64,000 bases of DNA from Azonexus hydrophilus (GTDB lineage Bacteria > Pseudomonadota > Gammaproteobacteria > Burkholderiales > Rhodocyclaceae), in contig NZ_CAJHOB010000012.1 in NCBI RefSeq assembly GCF_905120355.1, positions 1-64,000 of the forward strand, read 5' to 3'. The position numbers were made by a program, and so were the translations under genes. The notes beneath the pieces are model-generated. The model ran no database searches and was not told where the DNA came from. It was given only the letters and a program-made list of their open reading frames with translations. Shown here one piece after another: positions 24,935-33,534 of this stretch (within the stretch, counting starts at the first letter, position 1; each line of letters begins with the position of its first letter).

Positions 24935-26131
24935 ATGAGTGGGCTGTGGCGCCTTCTGGCATGTACCCTGGCCTGTTGTCTGGCCGCCTCGGCTGGTCGT
25001 GCCGAAAGCAGTGGTACTGGCGTCAACGAAACTTTCCGGATCAGCGGCTTCGGTACCCTGGGGGCGGTGCGTACCACGTCCGATGATGTCGAGTTTGTCC
25101 GTGACTTGTCGCAAGCGCGCGGTGCCAGCACAGAATGGAGTGCAAAAACTGACAGCATGCTCGGTCTGCAGGCCGACTGGCAACCGTCGCCGAAGTGGCA
25201 GGTAACGCTGCAGGGACTGAGCCGCTACCGCTTCGACCGGACCTTCCGCCCGGAGTTTTCGTGGGCATTCATCAAATACCAGCCGGATCCGAACATCAGT
25301 TTGCGCGTTGGCCGTCTGGGTACGGAATTCTTCATGCAGGCGGATTCGCGCTGGGTCGGCTATTCCTTCCTCAGTGTGCGTCCGCCCGGGGACTACTTCT
25401 GGTATCTCCCTTTTCATGTCATTGATGGTGCCGATGCCAGTCTGAACCAGGTGCTGGGTGAGGGCGTCCTGCGCAGCAAGCTGTTCTACGGAATTTCCCG
25501 TGGCAAGGCGCCGCTGGCTGACGAGCAGTGGAATATCAGCGGTTCGCCGATGCTGGGAGGCTATCTGGAATATCAGCATGGCCCCTGGACCGGGCGCCTG
25601 GGGTACGCCAGCATTCGTTTTGCCCACGATCTGCCGTTGGCGCCGATGCTGGCTGCAGCAGGAGTGCCGCTGTCGGCACAGGATGCACGTTTGCTGCGGC
25701 TCGAGGGCCGGCGCAGCCATTATTACTCGCTGGGCCTGGTCTACGATCAGGGGCCGGTGTTGGTCAAGGCCATGCTCAACCAGATCGATCAGGGAACGCT
25801 GGCCCTGGAAGATTCGAGTGCGGCGTATCTGTTGGCCGGCTACCGCGTGGGACCTTGGACGCCTTATCTGGGGGTGTCGCGCGTCTATTCCCGGCGCGCA
25901 GGTCAAGCTCAGGGGCCGGTGGTGGCGGCAGTGCGCGCCGAATCGCATAGCAATCAAAAGACCGTGTTCCTGGGGGCGCGCTGGGATTTCTCCCGCGACC
26001 TGGCACTCAAGGCGCAGTGGGATCGTGTGCGCGGGCGACCGTCATCGGTCTTTCCCTACCGTATGGAAATACCGGGGCGTTGGGATGGCAAGGTCGATGT
26101 GTTCTCCCTGAGCCTGGATTTCGTGTTCTGA
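24935..26131 (+). CDS. Outer-membrane porin-like beta-barrel protein
   Basis: The roughly 398-residue protein has a signal peptide (LLACTLACCLAASAGRA) and alternating beta-strand sequence to the end (VDVFSLSLDFVF), closing with a C-terminal Phe as in outer membrane proteins. The segment SWAFIKYQPDPNISLRVGRLG resembles phosphate/anion-selective porin-like or DcaP-like proteins. A GTG at 24923 is an alternative start. It is followed 4 bases later by a PstS-like gene, and the two likely form a unit. Confidence 0.75.
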   Translation: MSGLWRLLACTLACCLAASAGRAESSGTGVNETFRISGFGTLGAVRTTSDDVEFVRDLSQARGASTEWSAKTDSMLGLQADWQPSPKWQVTLQGLSRYRFDRTFRPEFSWAFIKYQPDPNISLRVGRLGTEFFMQADSRWVGYSFLSVRPPGDYFWYLPFHVIDGADASLNQVLGEGVLRSKLFYGISRGKAPLADEQWNISGSPMLGGYLEYQHGPWTGRLGYASIRFAHDLPLAPMLAAAGVPLSAQDARLLRLEGRRSHYYSLGLVYDQGPVLVKAMLNQIDQGTLALEDSSAAYLLAGYRVGPWTPYLGVSRVYSRRAGQAQGPVVAAVRAESHSNQKTVFLGARWDFSRDLALKAQWDRVRGRPSSVFPYRMEIPGRWDGKVDVFSLSLDFVF

Positions 26132-26135
26132 ACCC

Positions 26136-26561
26136 ATGCGCCACCTCTTCCTCTGCTTCGCTTTGTGTATGGGTTCCGGGTGGCAGTCGGCGTGGGCGGA
26201 TCTGGTGGTGATCGTAAATGCCCGCAGCGGTGTGGCGGCGATGACACGCAACGAAATCGTGCATATATTCCTTGGGCGTAACCGCCTGTTTTTCAACGGT
26301 CAGGAAGCCGTGCCCGTGGATTTGCAGGGGGATCACCCGTTGCGTGCGCAGTTTTACCGTCTGCTGGTGGGCAAAGAACTGGCCGAGATTGATGCCTACT
26401 GGTCGCGCCAGCGCTTTACCGGTGGTGTCAGCCCGCCTGTGCGTTTGCATGGCAGCGAGGAGGTCCTTGATTGGGTGGCAAATCGCCCCGGGGCGATAGG
26501 TTTTGCCGAGTTGTCACGCACCGATGCGCGGGTGCGGGTGGTGCACAACCTGTCGCGCTGA
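26136..26561 (+). CDS. Short PstS-like (phosphate-binding-domain) periplasmic protein
   Basis: This 141-residue protein has a signal peptide (LFLCFALCMGSGWQSAWA) and a single PBP-like lobe (VVIVNARSGVAAMTRNEIVHIFLGRNRLFFNGQ, VANRPGAIGFAELS). It is far shorter than a true PstS (about 330 residues) and no ABC transporter genes are near. It may be a signalling or anion-binding protein coupled to the porin-like gene just upstream. The ligand is unknown. Confidence 0.75.
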   Translation: MRHLFLCFALCMGSGWQSAWADLVVIVNARSGVAAMTRNEIVHIFLGRNRLFFNGQEAVPVDLQGDHPLRAQFYRLLVGKELAEIDAYWSRQRFTGGVSPPVRLHGSEEVLDWVANRPGAIGFAELSRTDARVRVVHNLSR

Positions 26562-26681
26562 AATTGGCCGCAGATTAAAAGCGGCGATCTATTGCGCAAT
26601 CTCGGTTGGGTGCCCACAATGTGTTTCCTGTAGCAAAATATTCCGAATGTGCAGTCATCGGAGACTAAAAGGAGACAATTG

Positions 26682-27122
26682 ATGGCAATCCGGATCATTC
26701 GCGAGGTAATCGCCGAACATCCCCTGGTCAGTGCACAACCTGGCATGAGTGTGCGTGAAGCCTGTCGCCTGATGGTGGATAAGCATATTGGTGCGTTGCT
26801 GGTGCTGGAAGGTAAGCGTATTGTCGGCATCTTCACCGAGCGCAACGCCCTGACCCGCATTCTGGCTGCCGGACGTGACCCGGACAGTACGACGGTGGGC
26901 GAAGTGATGGTGGCTGATCCAGTGTGCATCACGGAAGACAAACCCCTGACCCAGGCCTTGCTGCTGATGGCCGATGGGGGATTTCGCCATGTGCCCGTCC
27001 TCGATGCCAGCGGTCAGGCTGTCGGCATGGTGTCGGCCCGCGACGCGCTAGGTCACGAATTGATTGAAGTCGGACGGGGAATGACAGCGTTTTCGCGGCT
27101 GGAAAGTACGCTCGCTTATTGA
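26682..27122 (+). CDS. Tandem CBS-domain protein
   Basis: This 146-residue protein consists of two CBS domains (HPLVSAQPGMSVREACRLMV, GKRIVGIFTERNALTRILAAG; then MVADPVCITEDKPLTQALLL, GQAVGMVSARDALG). Such stand-alone pairs bind adenosyl nucleotides and act as energy sensors. ATG 26682 has AAGGAG upstream; a GTG at 26649 is less likely. It converges with the pseudouridine synthase gene and the two stop codons overlap by 7 bases. Confidence 0.88.
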   Translation: MAIRIIREVIAEHPLVSAQPGMSVREACRLMVDKHIGALLVLEGKRIVGIFTERNALTRILAAGRDPDSTTVGEVMVADPVCITEDKPLTQALLLMADGGFRHVPVLDASGQAVGMVSARDALGHELIEVGRGMTAFSRLESTLAY

Positions 27123-27850
27123 GCTGGCCAGCCAAAGCGCTCCAGCAAGGTGGCGAATTCGCCACTGAGCGGAGCGCGCAGAGCGAGTTGTTCCTGGGTG
27201 ACGGGGTGCTGCAGGCGCAGTGCCGAGCATGCCAGTAGCAGACGCTGGCAGCCCAGGTGTTCGGCGAAATAACGATTGTGCCGGCCTCTGCCGTAAGTGG
27301 AATCGCCAATGATGGGGTGGGCGATGTGTTTCAGGTGGCGGCGGATCTGATGCGTGCGCCCGGTGACCGGGGTCAGTTCGAGCAGGGCATAGCGGCTGTG
27401 CGGGTAGCGCTCGATGGCGACCGGTATCTCCGTGGTCGCCAGCCGGCGGAAATGGGTTAACGCCGGCTGTGCCGCCTGGCTGCTGCGTTCTCCCTGGAAT
27501 TCGTAATCGTCGCGTTGACGACTCAAGGGGTGGTCGATGCTGCCGCTTTCTGCCGGGTGACCTCGCACGACCGCGAGATAGCGCTTGCTGACGCTGCCGG
27601 AAGCGAACTGTTCGCCCACTGCGGCAGCCACTTGCGGACTGAGGGCGAATAGCAGGACGCCCGACGTGCCGCGGTCGAGTCGGTGCGCCGGCCAGACCTT
27701 TTGCCCGATCTGATCGCGCAGAAGCTGCACCGCAAAGCGGGTTTCGTGGCGATCAATCTCGGAACGATGCACCAGCAGGTTGGCTGGCTTGTCGATGGCG
27801 ACCAGGTCGGCATCGCGGTAGAGAATGGGCAGCGCAGCGGATTCAGGCAA
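27116..27850 (-). CDS. RluA-family pseudouridine synthase (TruC-like)
   Basis: Translation from TTG at 27848-27850 gives 244 residues with ILYRDADLVAIDKPANLLVH, the catalytic motif PAHRLDRGTSGVLLFA (Asp in HRLDRG) and VTGRTHQIRRHLKHIAHPII. The length suits TruC, which modifies U65 of tRNA. A longer frame to 28123 exists, but its extra part lies inside the citE-like gene in another frame and looks like junk. The TTG start overlaps the citE stop, so the two are probably coupled. A GGAAG lies about 10 bases upstream of the TTG. Confidence 0.85.
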   Translation of the reverse strand: MPESAALPILYRDADLVAIDKPANLLVHRSEIDRHETRFAVQLLRDQIGQKVWPAHRLDRGTSGVLLFALSPQVAAAVGEQFASGSVSKRYLAVVRGHPAESGSIDHPLSRQRDDYEFQGERSSQAAQPALTHFRRLATTEIPVAIERYPHSRYALLELTPVTGRTHQIRRHLKHIAHPIIGDSTYGRGRHNRYFAEHLGCQRLLLACSALRLQHPVTQEQLALRAPLSGEFATLLERFGWPAQ

Positions 27851-28826
27851 AGAAAGCTTCCCGGGCTGTAGAGGGAATCTGCATGCCGGTGATGTGGGCG
27901 CGTTCGAGGAGCTCCCAGTAATAGCGGTAGGAGGCGCGGTCGTGCAGTGTGCCGGCGTGCTGGATGGGGCCCCAGTCTGTATCCCGGGCGGCGATGAGGA
28001 TGGCTGTGGCCATTTCGACCTCGGAAAAATCGGGGCGCATGGCCTCGACGATGGGCACGATCTGTTTGGGATGAATGCTCCACATGCGCAGATAGCCGAA
28101 TTCATGGCGCGCCCGCCGGGCATCGTTGCGAATCATCTCGATGTCCTGCAGCTCCGTGGTGACGTTATGCGATGGCACCACGCCGCAGGCCAGGGCGGCG
28201 GCAGCGATTTCGCACTTGGCGCGGGCCACCAGCGGGTGGCCGAATTGACCTGGGCTCTTCATGGCACTGCCGGGAATGGCGCCGTGGTGGCCGGAAACGA
28301 AATCCATCAGACCGAAATCGAGCGATTCGACGCTGGGCAGGGCGGCAATCTCCCATACTTCGCGCAGGGCACCGTGTGTTTCGATCAGGACATGCACCGG
28401 AATACGGCGCTCGATACCGTATTCGCTTTCCGCAGCCCGCAAGGCTTCGATCTGTGTCGCGACATCGCCGGCGCTGCACGGTTTGGGCAGGGTGATGAAG
28501 GGCAGGCGATTGCCGGCCTGGCCGACCAGAATGTCCAGATCCTGCTGCCAGTGCGGGTGCGTGACATCGTGGATGCGGGCGGCGACACGATTGAAACGGT
28601 TGTGCTCACTGTTGATCAGGCGGGCGACCATTTCAGCATGCTGCCGCTCGGCGCCAGCATGCGCACCATCTTCGCAGTCGCAGGTGATGTCGAACACCGG
28701 CCCCAGTTCCTGCTGCAGTTGCATGGCTTTCAGCATCAGTTTTTCCGAGCCGGCGTAGTGGTCGACGGCAGGCAGGATCGGAAACGGTTTTTCACCGGCG
28801 AAAAGGACGTGCTTCGGGTGGCGCAT
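27843..28826 (-). CDS. HpcH/HpaI aldolase-citrate lyase family protein (CitE/malyl-CoA lyase-like)
   Basis: This 327-residue TIM-barrel lyase has FDITCDCEDGAHAG (metal and CoA ester binding), RIHDVTHPHWQQD, VHVLIETHGAL (Glu metal ligand), DFGLMDFVSGHHGAIPG and RMWSIHPKQIVPIVEA. It would cleave or form CoA-thioesters such as malyl-CoA or citramalyl-CoA. Closely similar genes next to mdh occur in other Betaproteobacteria (recalled), and the position beside the TCA block fits a role in C4/C2 metabolism. The exact substrate is uncertain. It overlaps the following pseudouridine synthase gene. Confidence 0.87.
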   Translation of the reverse strand: MRHPKHVLFAGEKPFPILPAVDHYAGSEKLMLKAMQLQQELGPVFDITCDCEDGAHAGAERQHAEMVARLINSEHNRFNRVAARIHDVTHPHWQQDLDILVGQAGNRLPFITLPKPCSAGDVATQIEALRAAESEYGIERRIPVHVLIETHGALREVWEIAALPSVESLDFGLMDFVSGHHGAIPGSAMKSPGQFGHPLVARAKCEIAAAALACGVVPSHNVTTELQDIEMIRNDARRARHEFGYLRMWSIHPKQIVPIVEAMRPDFSEVEMATAILIAARDTDWGPIQHAGTLHDRASYRYYWELLERAHITGMQIPSTAREAFFA

Positions 28827-28862
28827 GCGGCAGACTCTCTGGAATGAAGAGGCGATTTTACG

Positions 28863-28891
28863 AAAAAAAAGCCGTGGTGCGAGACCACGGC
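28863..28891 (-). terminator. Intrinsic terminator of mdh
   Basis: On the minus strand GCCGTGGTC-TCG-CACCACGGC is followed by a run of eight T. It lies 21 bases behind the mdh stop and separates mdh from the citE-like gene. Confidence 0.9.
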
Positions 28892-28911
28892 TTGGACAGG
28901 AGTGAAAACGC

Positions 28912-29907
28912 TTACTTCAGCATGTCGGCAACAGCCGCGCGCTCGTCTTCCAGTTCCTTCAGGGTGATCGCGATCTTGCCCTTGGAGTATTCGTCGATTT
29001 CCAGGCCCTTGATCAGCGTGAAGGTACCGTTCTTGCACTCGCACGGCAGGCCGAAGACCAGGCCTTCCGGGATGCCGTAACCGTTGTCGGCCGGGGCGGG
29101 GATGCCCATCGTGACCCACTCGGTCGAACCGAGGTGCCAGTCGCGGATGTGGTCGATGGCGGCGTTGGCGGCGGAGGCAGCAGACGACAGGCCGCGGGCG
29201 TCGATGATGGCGGCGCCACGCTTGCCGACGGTCGGCAGGAAGACGTCGTTGTTCCAGGCGGCGTCATTGATGATCGCCTTGACGTTGTCGCCGTTGGAGG
29301 TGACGAAACGGTAGTCAGCGTACATCGACGGCGAGTGGTTGCCCCAGACGACCAGTTGCTTCAGCGACGAGACCGGGCGACCGGCCTTCTGGGCCAGTTG
29401 GGTCAGGGCGCGGTTGTGGTCGAGGCGGAGCATGCCATGGTAGTTGTTCGGGTTGGTACGGCCGACCTTGATCGCTGCGGCGCGGGCGATGTAGGCGTTG
29501 GTGTTGCACGGGTTGCCGACGACCAGGACCTTGACGTCTTCCTTGGCGTTCTCGGCGATGGCCTTGCCCTGGACGGTGAAGATGGCGCCGTTGGCCTGCA
29601 GCAGGTCGGCACGCTCCATGCCCGGGCCGCGCGGACGGGCGCCGACCAGCAGACAGACGTCGGCATCCTTGAAGGCGACGTTCGGATCATCGGTGGCGAC
29701 CATGCCGGCGAGCAGCGGGAAGGCGCAGTCGTCGAGTTCCATCATCACGCCCTGGACGGCTTTCTGGGCCTGCGGCAGGTCGAGCAGTTGCAGAATGACC
29801 GGCTGGTCCTTGCCGAGCATTTCGCCCGAGGCAATGCGGAACAGCAGGCTATAACCGATCTGGCCGGCGGCGCCGGTAACGGCAACGCGCATGGGGGCTT
29901 TGGACAT
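28912..29907 (-). CDS. mdh: Malate dehydrogenase
   Basis: This 331-residue NAD-dependent enzyme has [20 protein letters not shown] (nucleotide fold), [18 protein letters not shown] (active Arg), [20 protein letters not shown] and [16 protein letters not shown] (catalytic His). It is the longer MDH type shared by Betaproteobacteria. ATG 29907 is preceded by AGGAGCGATAC; an in-frame upstream ATG at 29940 is less likely. It oxidises malate to oxaloacetate in the TCA cycle and is divergent from the GntR gene, with a palindromic operator between them. Confidence 0.97.
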   Translation of the reverse strand: MSKAPMRVAVTGAAGQIGYSLLFRIASGEMLGKDQPVILQLLDLPQAQKAVQGVMMELDDCAFPLLAGMVATDDPNVAFKDADVCLLVGARPRGPGMERADLLQANGAIFTVQGKAIAENAKEDVKVLVVGNPCNTNAYIARAAAIKVGRTNPNNYHGMLRLDHNRALTQLAQKAGRPVSSLKQLVVWGNHSPSMYADYRFVTSNGDNVKAIINDAAWNNDVFLPTVGKRGAAIIDARGLSSAASAANAAIDHIRDWHLGSTEWVTMGIPAPADNGYGIPEGLVFGLPCECKNGTFTLIKGLEIDEYSKGKIAITLKELEDERAAVADMLK

Positions 29908-30056
29908 GTATCGCTCCTGGAATCTTGGGTTGAACAGCAAATTTAGTGTCTGGTGTAAGCGTGCATCGCGCAGCAGAAGTGTCTGAAGTCACCAGTGCAA
30001 CAATTTTGACACACGAAGCGCGATGGTAGAAGCTCGCTTTCTGCCTGTCAATTCTA

Positions 30057-30072
30057 TGTCTTATATAAGACA
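30057..30072. promoter_or_regulatory. Perfect 16-bp palindrome, probable GntR operator
   Basis: TGTCTTATATAAGACA is its own reverse complement. It lies in the divergent region between mdh (start 29907) and the GntR/HutC-type gene (start 30118), 45 bases before the latter. HutC-group regulators bind such palindromes and usually control themselves and neighbours. No second copy was noticed upstream of sdhC or gltA. Confidence 0.7.
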
Positions 30073-30117
30073 GCTTTTTATGGACGCTGGGATGATTTTG
30101 TGCTGAAATCCACGGCC

Positions 30118-30873
30118 ATGACACAGGATATTTCTCCATCCGTTGCGCGTGCGACGGCGCCGACCTTCAGCCCCCTCTATCGCCAGATCAAGGATTTTCT
30201 GGTCGATTGCCTGGCGCGTGGTGAATGGGGGCCGGGGGCGGCGATTCCCAGCGAGGCTGAGCTGGCACAGCGGTTTAACGTGAGCCAGGGAACGGTGCGC
30301 AAGGCGATTGACGAAATGGCAGCGGAAAATTTGCTGGTGCGGCGTCAGGGCAAAGGGACCTTCGTGGCCTCGCATGACGATCCCCGTTCGCACTATCGCT
30401 TCCTGCGCCTGATACCTGACGATGGCAGCATGGTCGAGTCGCACAGCGAGCCATTTGCCTGTGCTGTTCAGGAGGCCGCGCCGGAAGTGGCGGCGGCACT
30501 GCAACTGGAAACCGGGGCGCCCGTCATCGTGATCAAGCGCTTGCTCAGTTTTGCCGGCAAGAGCGTGATCTATGACCAGATTTACCTGCCCGCCGGCCAG
30601 TTTCCGGGGCTGACCCTGGAAACCTTGCGAGCGGGTGAGCGCTCGTTCTACAGCCTCCTGGAGAATGATTTCGGCGTGCGCATGATTCACGCCGAGGAGC
30701 GTCTGCGCGCTGTCGCCGCAGATGCCGAAAGTGCCGGCTTGCTGGCGGTGGCCGAGGGATCGCCCCTGCTGCTGGTTGAGCGTACGGCGTACACCTATGG
30801 TAACCAGCCGGTCGAGTGGCGGCGCGGTCTGTATTTGACGACGGCGCATTACTATAGGAATGATCTGGGGTGA
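30118..30873 (+). CDS. GntR-family (HutC subgroup) transcription regulator
   Basis: This 251-residue protein has an N-terminal winged helix (SPLYRQIKDFLVDCLARGEW, IPSEAELAQRFNVSQGTVRKAIDEMAAENLLVRRQGKGTFVA) and a C-terminal UTRA ligand-binding domain (GAPVIVIKRLLSFAGKSVIYDQIYLPAGQFPGL). Its place between mdh and sdhCDAB, plus the operator in the mdh promoter, suggests it controls TCA-cycle genes in response to an organic acid; this is inference. ATG 30118 was chosen over GTG 30100. Confidence 0.9.
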   Translation: MTQDISPSVARATAPTFSPLYRQIKDFLVDCLARGEWGPGAAIPSEAELAQRFNVSQGTVRKAIDEMAAENLLVRRQGKGTFVASHDDPRSHYRFLRLIPDDGSMVESHSEPFACAVQEAAPEVAAALQLETGAPVIVIKRLLSFAGKSVIYDQIYLPAGQFPGLTLETLRAGERSFYSLLENDFGVRMIHAEERLRAVAADAESAGLLAVAEGSPLLLVERTAYTYGNQPVEWRRGLYLTTAHYYRNDLG

Positions 30874-30936
30874 TTTTCAGCCTGTGCCACAGCGTCATAA
30901 GCGCGTTTCGTGGCCCTTTGTAACGGTTTTTGTCTG

Positions 30937-30942
30937 TATAAT
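30937..30942 (+). promoter_or_regulatory. Probable -10 box of the sdh operon promoter
   Basis: A consensus TATAAT lies 66 bases before sdhC and 64 bases after the GntR gene. No convincing -35 box is seen at the ideal distance (TTGTAA is present but only 13 bases upstream), so the promoter call is tentative. Confidence 0.4.
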
Positions 30943-31007
30943 TACCGCTCTTTTCAAACCACGTAGAAGCGGAAAACCGCACTTCTTACACGCGAGGGAT
31001 GACGTTC

Positions 31008-31388
31008 ATGGCAGAAATGTCCATCAAGAAGAAGCGTCCAAAAAACTTGGACCTCACCACGATCAAATTGCCGTGGAGCGGCAAGGTATCGATTCTTCAC
31101 CGGATTAGCGGCGCGGGTTTGTTCCTGATGCTGCCGTTGATCATCTGGTTGTTTGGTGCCAGCTTCACCGCACCGGAAACCTTTGCTGCAGTCAGTGGCA
31201 ACATTCTCGTCAAGGTGATCATTGCTGGCTTGATCTGGGCGTTTACGCACCACTTCTGCGCCGGTATCCGCTTTTTGCTGATTGACCGTCATATCTGCGT
31301 CGAAAAAGAAGCAGCCCAGCAATCAGCGCTCGTGGTTCTGGCGGTCAGCATTCCGCTGACACTTGTTCTGTGGGGGATTCTGCTGTGA
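31008..31388 (+). CDS. sdhC: Succinate dehydrogenase cytochrome b556 subunit
   Basis: This 126-residue membrane anchor has three helices. It carries the N-terminal KRPKNLDLTTIKLPWSGKVSILHRISG (quinone-site Ser and Arg) and the haem-ligand region FTHHFCAGIRFLLID. ATG 31008 (MAEMSIKKK) is preferred; ATG 30999 would add three residues but sits too near the GAGGG. It is the first gene of sdhCDAB-sdhE. Confidence 0.95.
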   Translation: MAEMSIKKKRPKNLDLTTIKLPWSGKVSILHRISGAGLFLMLPLIIWLFGASFTAPETFAAVSGNILVKVIIAGLIWAFTHHFCAGIRFLLIDRHICVEKEAAQQSALVVLAVSIPLTLVLWGILL

Positions 31389-31735
31389 TCAATCGTATCG
31401 TTGTCGGCGCGCATTATGGCCTGAAAGACTGGATCATTCAGCGTGTAACTGCCGTCATCATGGCGCTCTACTCGGTCGCCCTGCCGGTTGTCCTGTTGGT
31501 GCAGCGCCCTTCTACGTTCGAAGCCTGGCGTGAGCTGTTCGCTTCCTGTGGTCTGCTCAAAATGGCGACCTTCCTGTTCTTCGTCAGTCTTTTCTACCAT
31601 GCCTGGATCGGCATGCGTGATCTGTGGATGGACTATGTCAAACCGGTGGGCCTGCGCCTGACCCTGCATGCTGTGACCGTTGTGGTACTGGTGGTGTACA
31701 CCGCTTGGGTTGCCACGATTCTCTGGAGGCTGTAA
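31385..31735 (+). CDS. sdhD: Succinate dehydrogenase membrane anchor subunit
   Basis: This 116-residue protein has three membrane helices and the motifs GLKDWIIQRVTAVIMALY and LFYHAWIGMRDLWMDYVKP (haem His and quinone-site Asp-Tyr). GTG at 31385 overlaps the sdhC stop (GTGA), implying translational coupling. Confidence 0.95.
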   Translation: MINRIVVGAHYGLKDWIIQRVTAVIMALYSVALPVVLLVQRPSTFEAWRELFASCGLLKMATFLFFVSLFYHAWIGMRDLWMDYVKPVGLRLTLHAVTVVVLVVYTAWVATILWRL

Positions 31736-31737
31736 GC

Positions 31738-33522
31738 GTGAGTATTCCTGTTCTCAAATTTGATGCCGTGATCGTGGGCGCCGGTGGTGCCGGTCTGCGC
31801 TCTGCAATCCAGCTTTCAGAAGCTGGTCTGAAAACTGCTGTTCTATCCAAGGTTTTCCCGACCCGCTCGCATACCGTGGCGGCGCAAGGTGGGGTGGCTG
31901 CCTCGCTTGGCAACTCCGAGGAAGATCACTGGCACTGGCACATGTACGACACCGTCAAGGGGTCCGACTGGCTCGGTGACCAGGATGCGATCGAGTTCAT
32001 GGTGCGCAAGGCCAACGAGTGCGTGGTCGAACTCGAACACTACGGCATGCCGTTTGACCGTACCGACAATGGCAAGATCTACCAGCGTCCGTTCGGTGGT
32101 CACATGTCGAACTTCGGCGAAAAGCCGGTGCGCCGCTCCTGCGCCGCTGCGGACCGGACTGGTCACGCCATGCTGCACGCGATGTACCAGCGCAACGTCA
32201 AGGCCAACACCCAGTTCTTTGTTGAATGGATGGCGCTTGACCTGATCCGCGACAGCGAAGGTCACGTTCTCGGTGTGACCGCCATGGAAATGGAAACCGG
32301 CCAGGTGGTCATCTTCCATTCTCGCGCGACCATTTTCGCAACCGGCGGTGCCGGTCGTATCTTCCACTCCTCGACCAATGCCTTCATCAATACCGGTGAC
32401 GGCCTGGGCATGGCGGCGCGTGCCGGCATTCCGCTGGAAGACATGGAGTTCTGGCAGTTCCACCCGACCGGTGTGGCCGGTGCCGGTGTGCTGATCACCG
32501 AAGGCGTTCGTGGCGAAGGCGGTATCCTGCGTAATGCCAACAAGGAACGCTTCATGGAGCGTTACGCGCCAAACGCCAAGGATCTGGCGTCGCGTGACGT
32601 GGTGTCCCGCGCCATGACCACCGAAATCAACGAAGGTCGCGGTTGTGGTCTGAACAAGGACTACGTGCTGCTCGACATTACTCACCTTGATCCGAACGTG
32701 ATCATGAAGCGCTTGCCGGGTATCCGCGAGATCGGTCTGCAGTTCGCCGGCGTCGATTGCATCAAGGAACCGTTGCCGGTTGTGCCGACCTGTCACTATC
32801 AGATGGGCGGTATCCCGACGCATTACTCCGGTCGTGTGGTCGTGCCGCAGGACGGCAATCCGAATACCATCGTGCCCGGCTTCTATGCGGCCGGCGAATG
32901 TGCCTGCGCTTCGGTGCACGGCGCCAACCGTCTTGGCACCAACTCGCTGCTTGATCTGCTGGTGTTCGGCAAATCCGCCGGTGACTCGGCTGTGGAAGAC
33001 CTCAAGGCAGGCAAAGCTCACCGCGATCTGCCCAAGGATGCGGCCGAAAAATCGTTGTCGCGTATCGCCGCGATCGACAACCGCAAGGGTGGCGCCAATG
33101 TGCACGAAACCCGTCTCGCGATGCAGCGCACTATGCAGACCCATGCCGGTGTGTTCCGTTTTGGCGATTTGCTGAAAACCGGCGTCGAGAAGATCCTCGA
33201 AGTCGAAAAGGCGGCGCGCGAACTGGAGATCAAGGACAAGTCGCTGGCCTGGAATACGGCTCGCAGCGAAGCCCTGGAAATGGAAAACCTGATCGAGGTT
33301 GCCAAGGCAACAATGCTCTCCGCCGAGGCCCGCAAGGAATCGCGCGGCGCTCACGTGCGCGACGATGCCCCGGATACTCCGGAATTCCCGAACGGCCGTA
33401 ACGACGCGGAATGGCTCAAGCACACACTGTTCAATCCAGTGGATAACAGCATCAGCTACAAGCCGGTGAACATGCAGCCGCTGACCGTCGAAACCATCGC
33501 GCTGAAGACGCGTTCGTACTAA
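31738..33522 (+). CDS. sdhA: Succinate dehydrogenase flavoprotein subunit
   Basis: This 594-residue protein has FDAVIVGAGGAGLRSAIQLS (FAD Rossmann fold), RSHTVAAQGG with the His that binds FAD covalently, FHPTGVAGAGVLITEGVRGEGG, and HGANRLGTNSLLDLLVFG. GTG 31738, three bases behind the sdhD stop with GGAGG upstream, is the start (MSIPVLKFDA). It oxidises succinate to fumarate on the cytoplasmic face of the inner membrane. Confidence 0.98.
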   Translation: MSIPVLKFDAVIVGAGGAGLRSAIQLSEAGLKTAVLSKVFPTRSHTVAAQGGVAASLGNSEEDHWHWHMYDTVKGSDWLGDQDAIEFMVRKANECVVELEHYGMPFDRTDNGKIYQRPFGGHMSNFGEKPVRRSCAAADRTGHAMLHAMYQRNVKANTQFFVEWMALDLIRDSEGHVLGVTAMEMETGQVVIFHSRATIFATGGAGRIFHSSTNAFINTGDGLGMAARAGIPLEDMEFWQFHPTGVAGAGVLITEGVRGEGGILRNANKERFMERYAPNAKDLASRDVVSRAMTTEINEGRGCGLNKDYVLLDITHLDPNVIMKRLPGIREIGLQFAGVDCIKEPLPVVPTCHYQMGGIPTHYSGRVVVPQDGNPNTIVPGFYAAGECACASVHGANRLGTNSLLDLLVFGKSAGDSAVEDLKAGKAHRDLPKDAAEKSLSRIAAIDNRKGGANVHETRLAMQRTMQTHAGVFRFGDLLKTGVEKILEVEKAARELEIKDKSLAWNTARSEALEMENLIEVAKATMLSAEARKESRGAHVRDDAPDTPEFPNGRNDAEWLKHTLFNPVDNSISYKPVNMQPLTVETIALKTRSY

Positions 33523-33534
33523 TCGGAGAAAAAA

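Noticed and set aside
28124-28826. Several 70-100 residue frames on the plus strand opposite the citE-like gene
   Set aside because: They are out-of-frame reflections of the GC-rich coding strand, with no ribosome site and no protein character; the minus-strand lyase has clear motifs.
30918-30923. TTGTAA as -35 box for the sdh promoter
   Set aside because: The spacing of 13 bases to TATAAT is too short for a sigma-70 promoter, so only the -10 box was listed.
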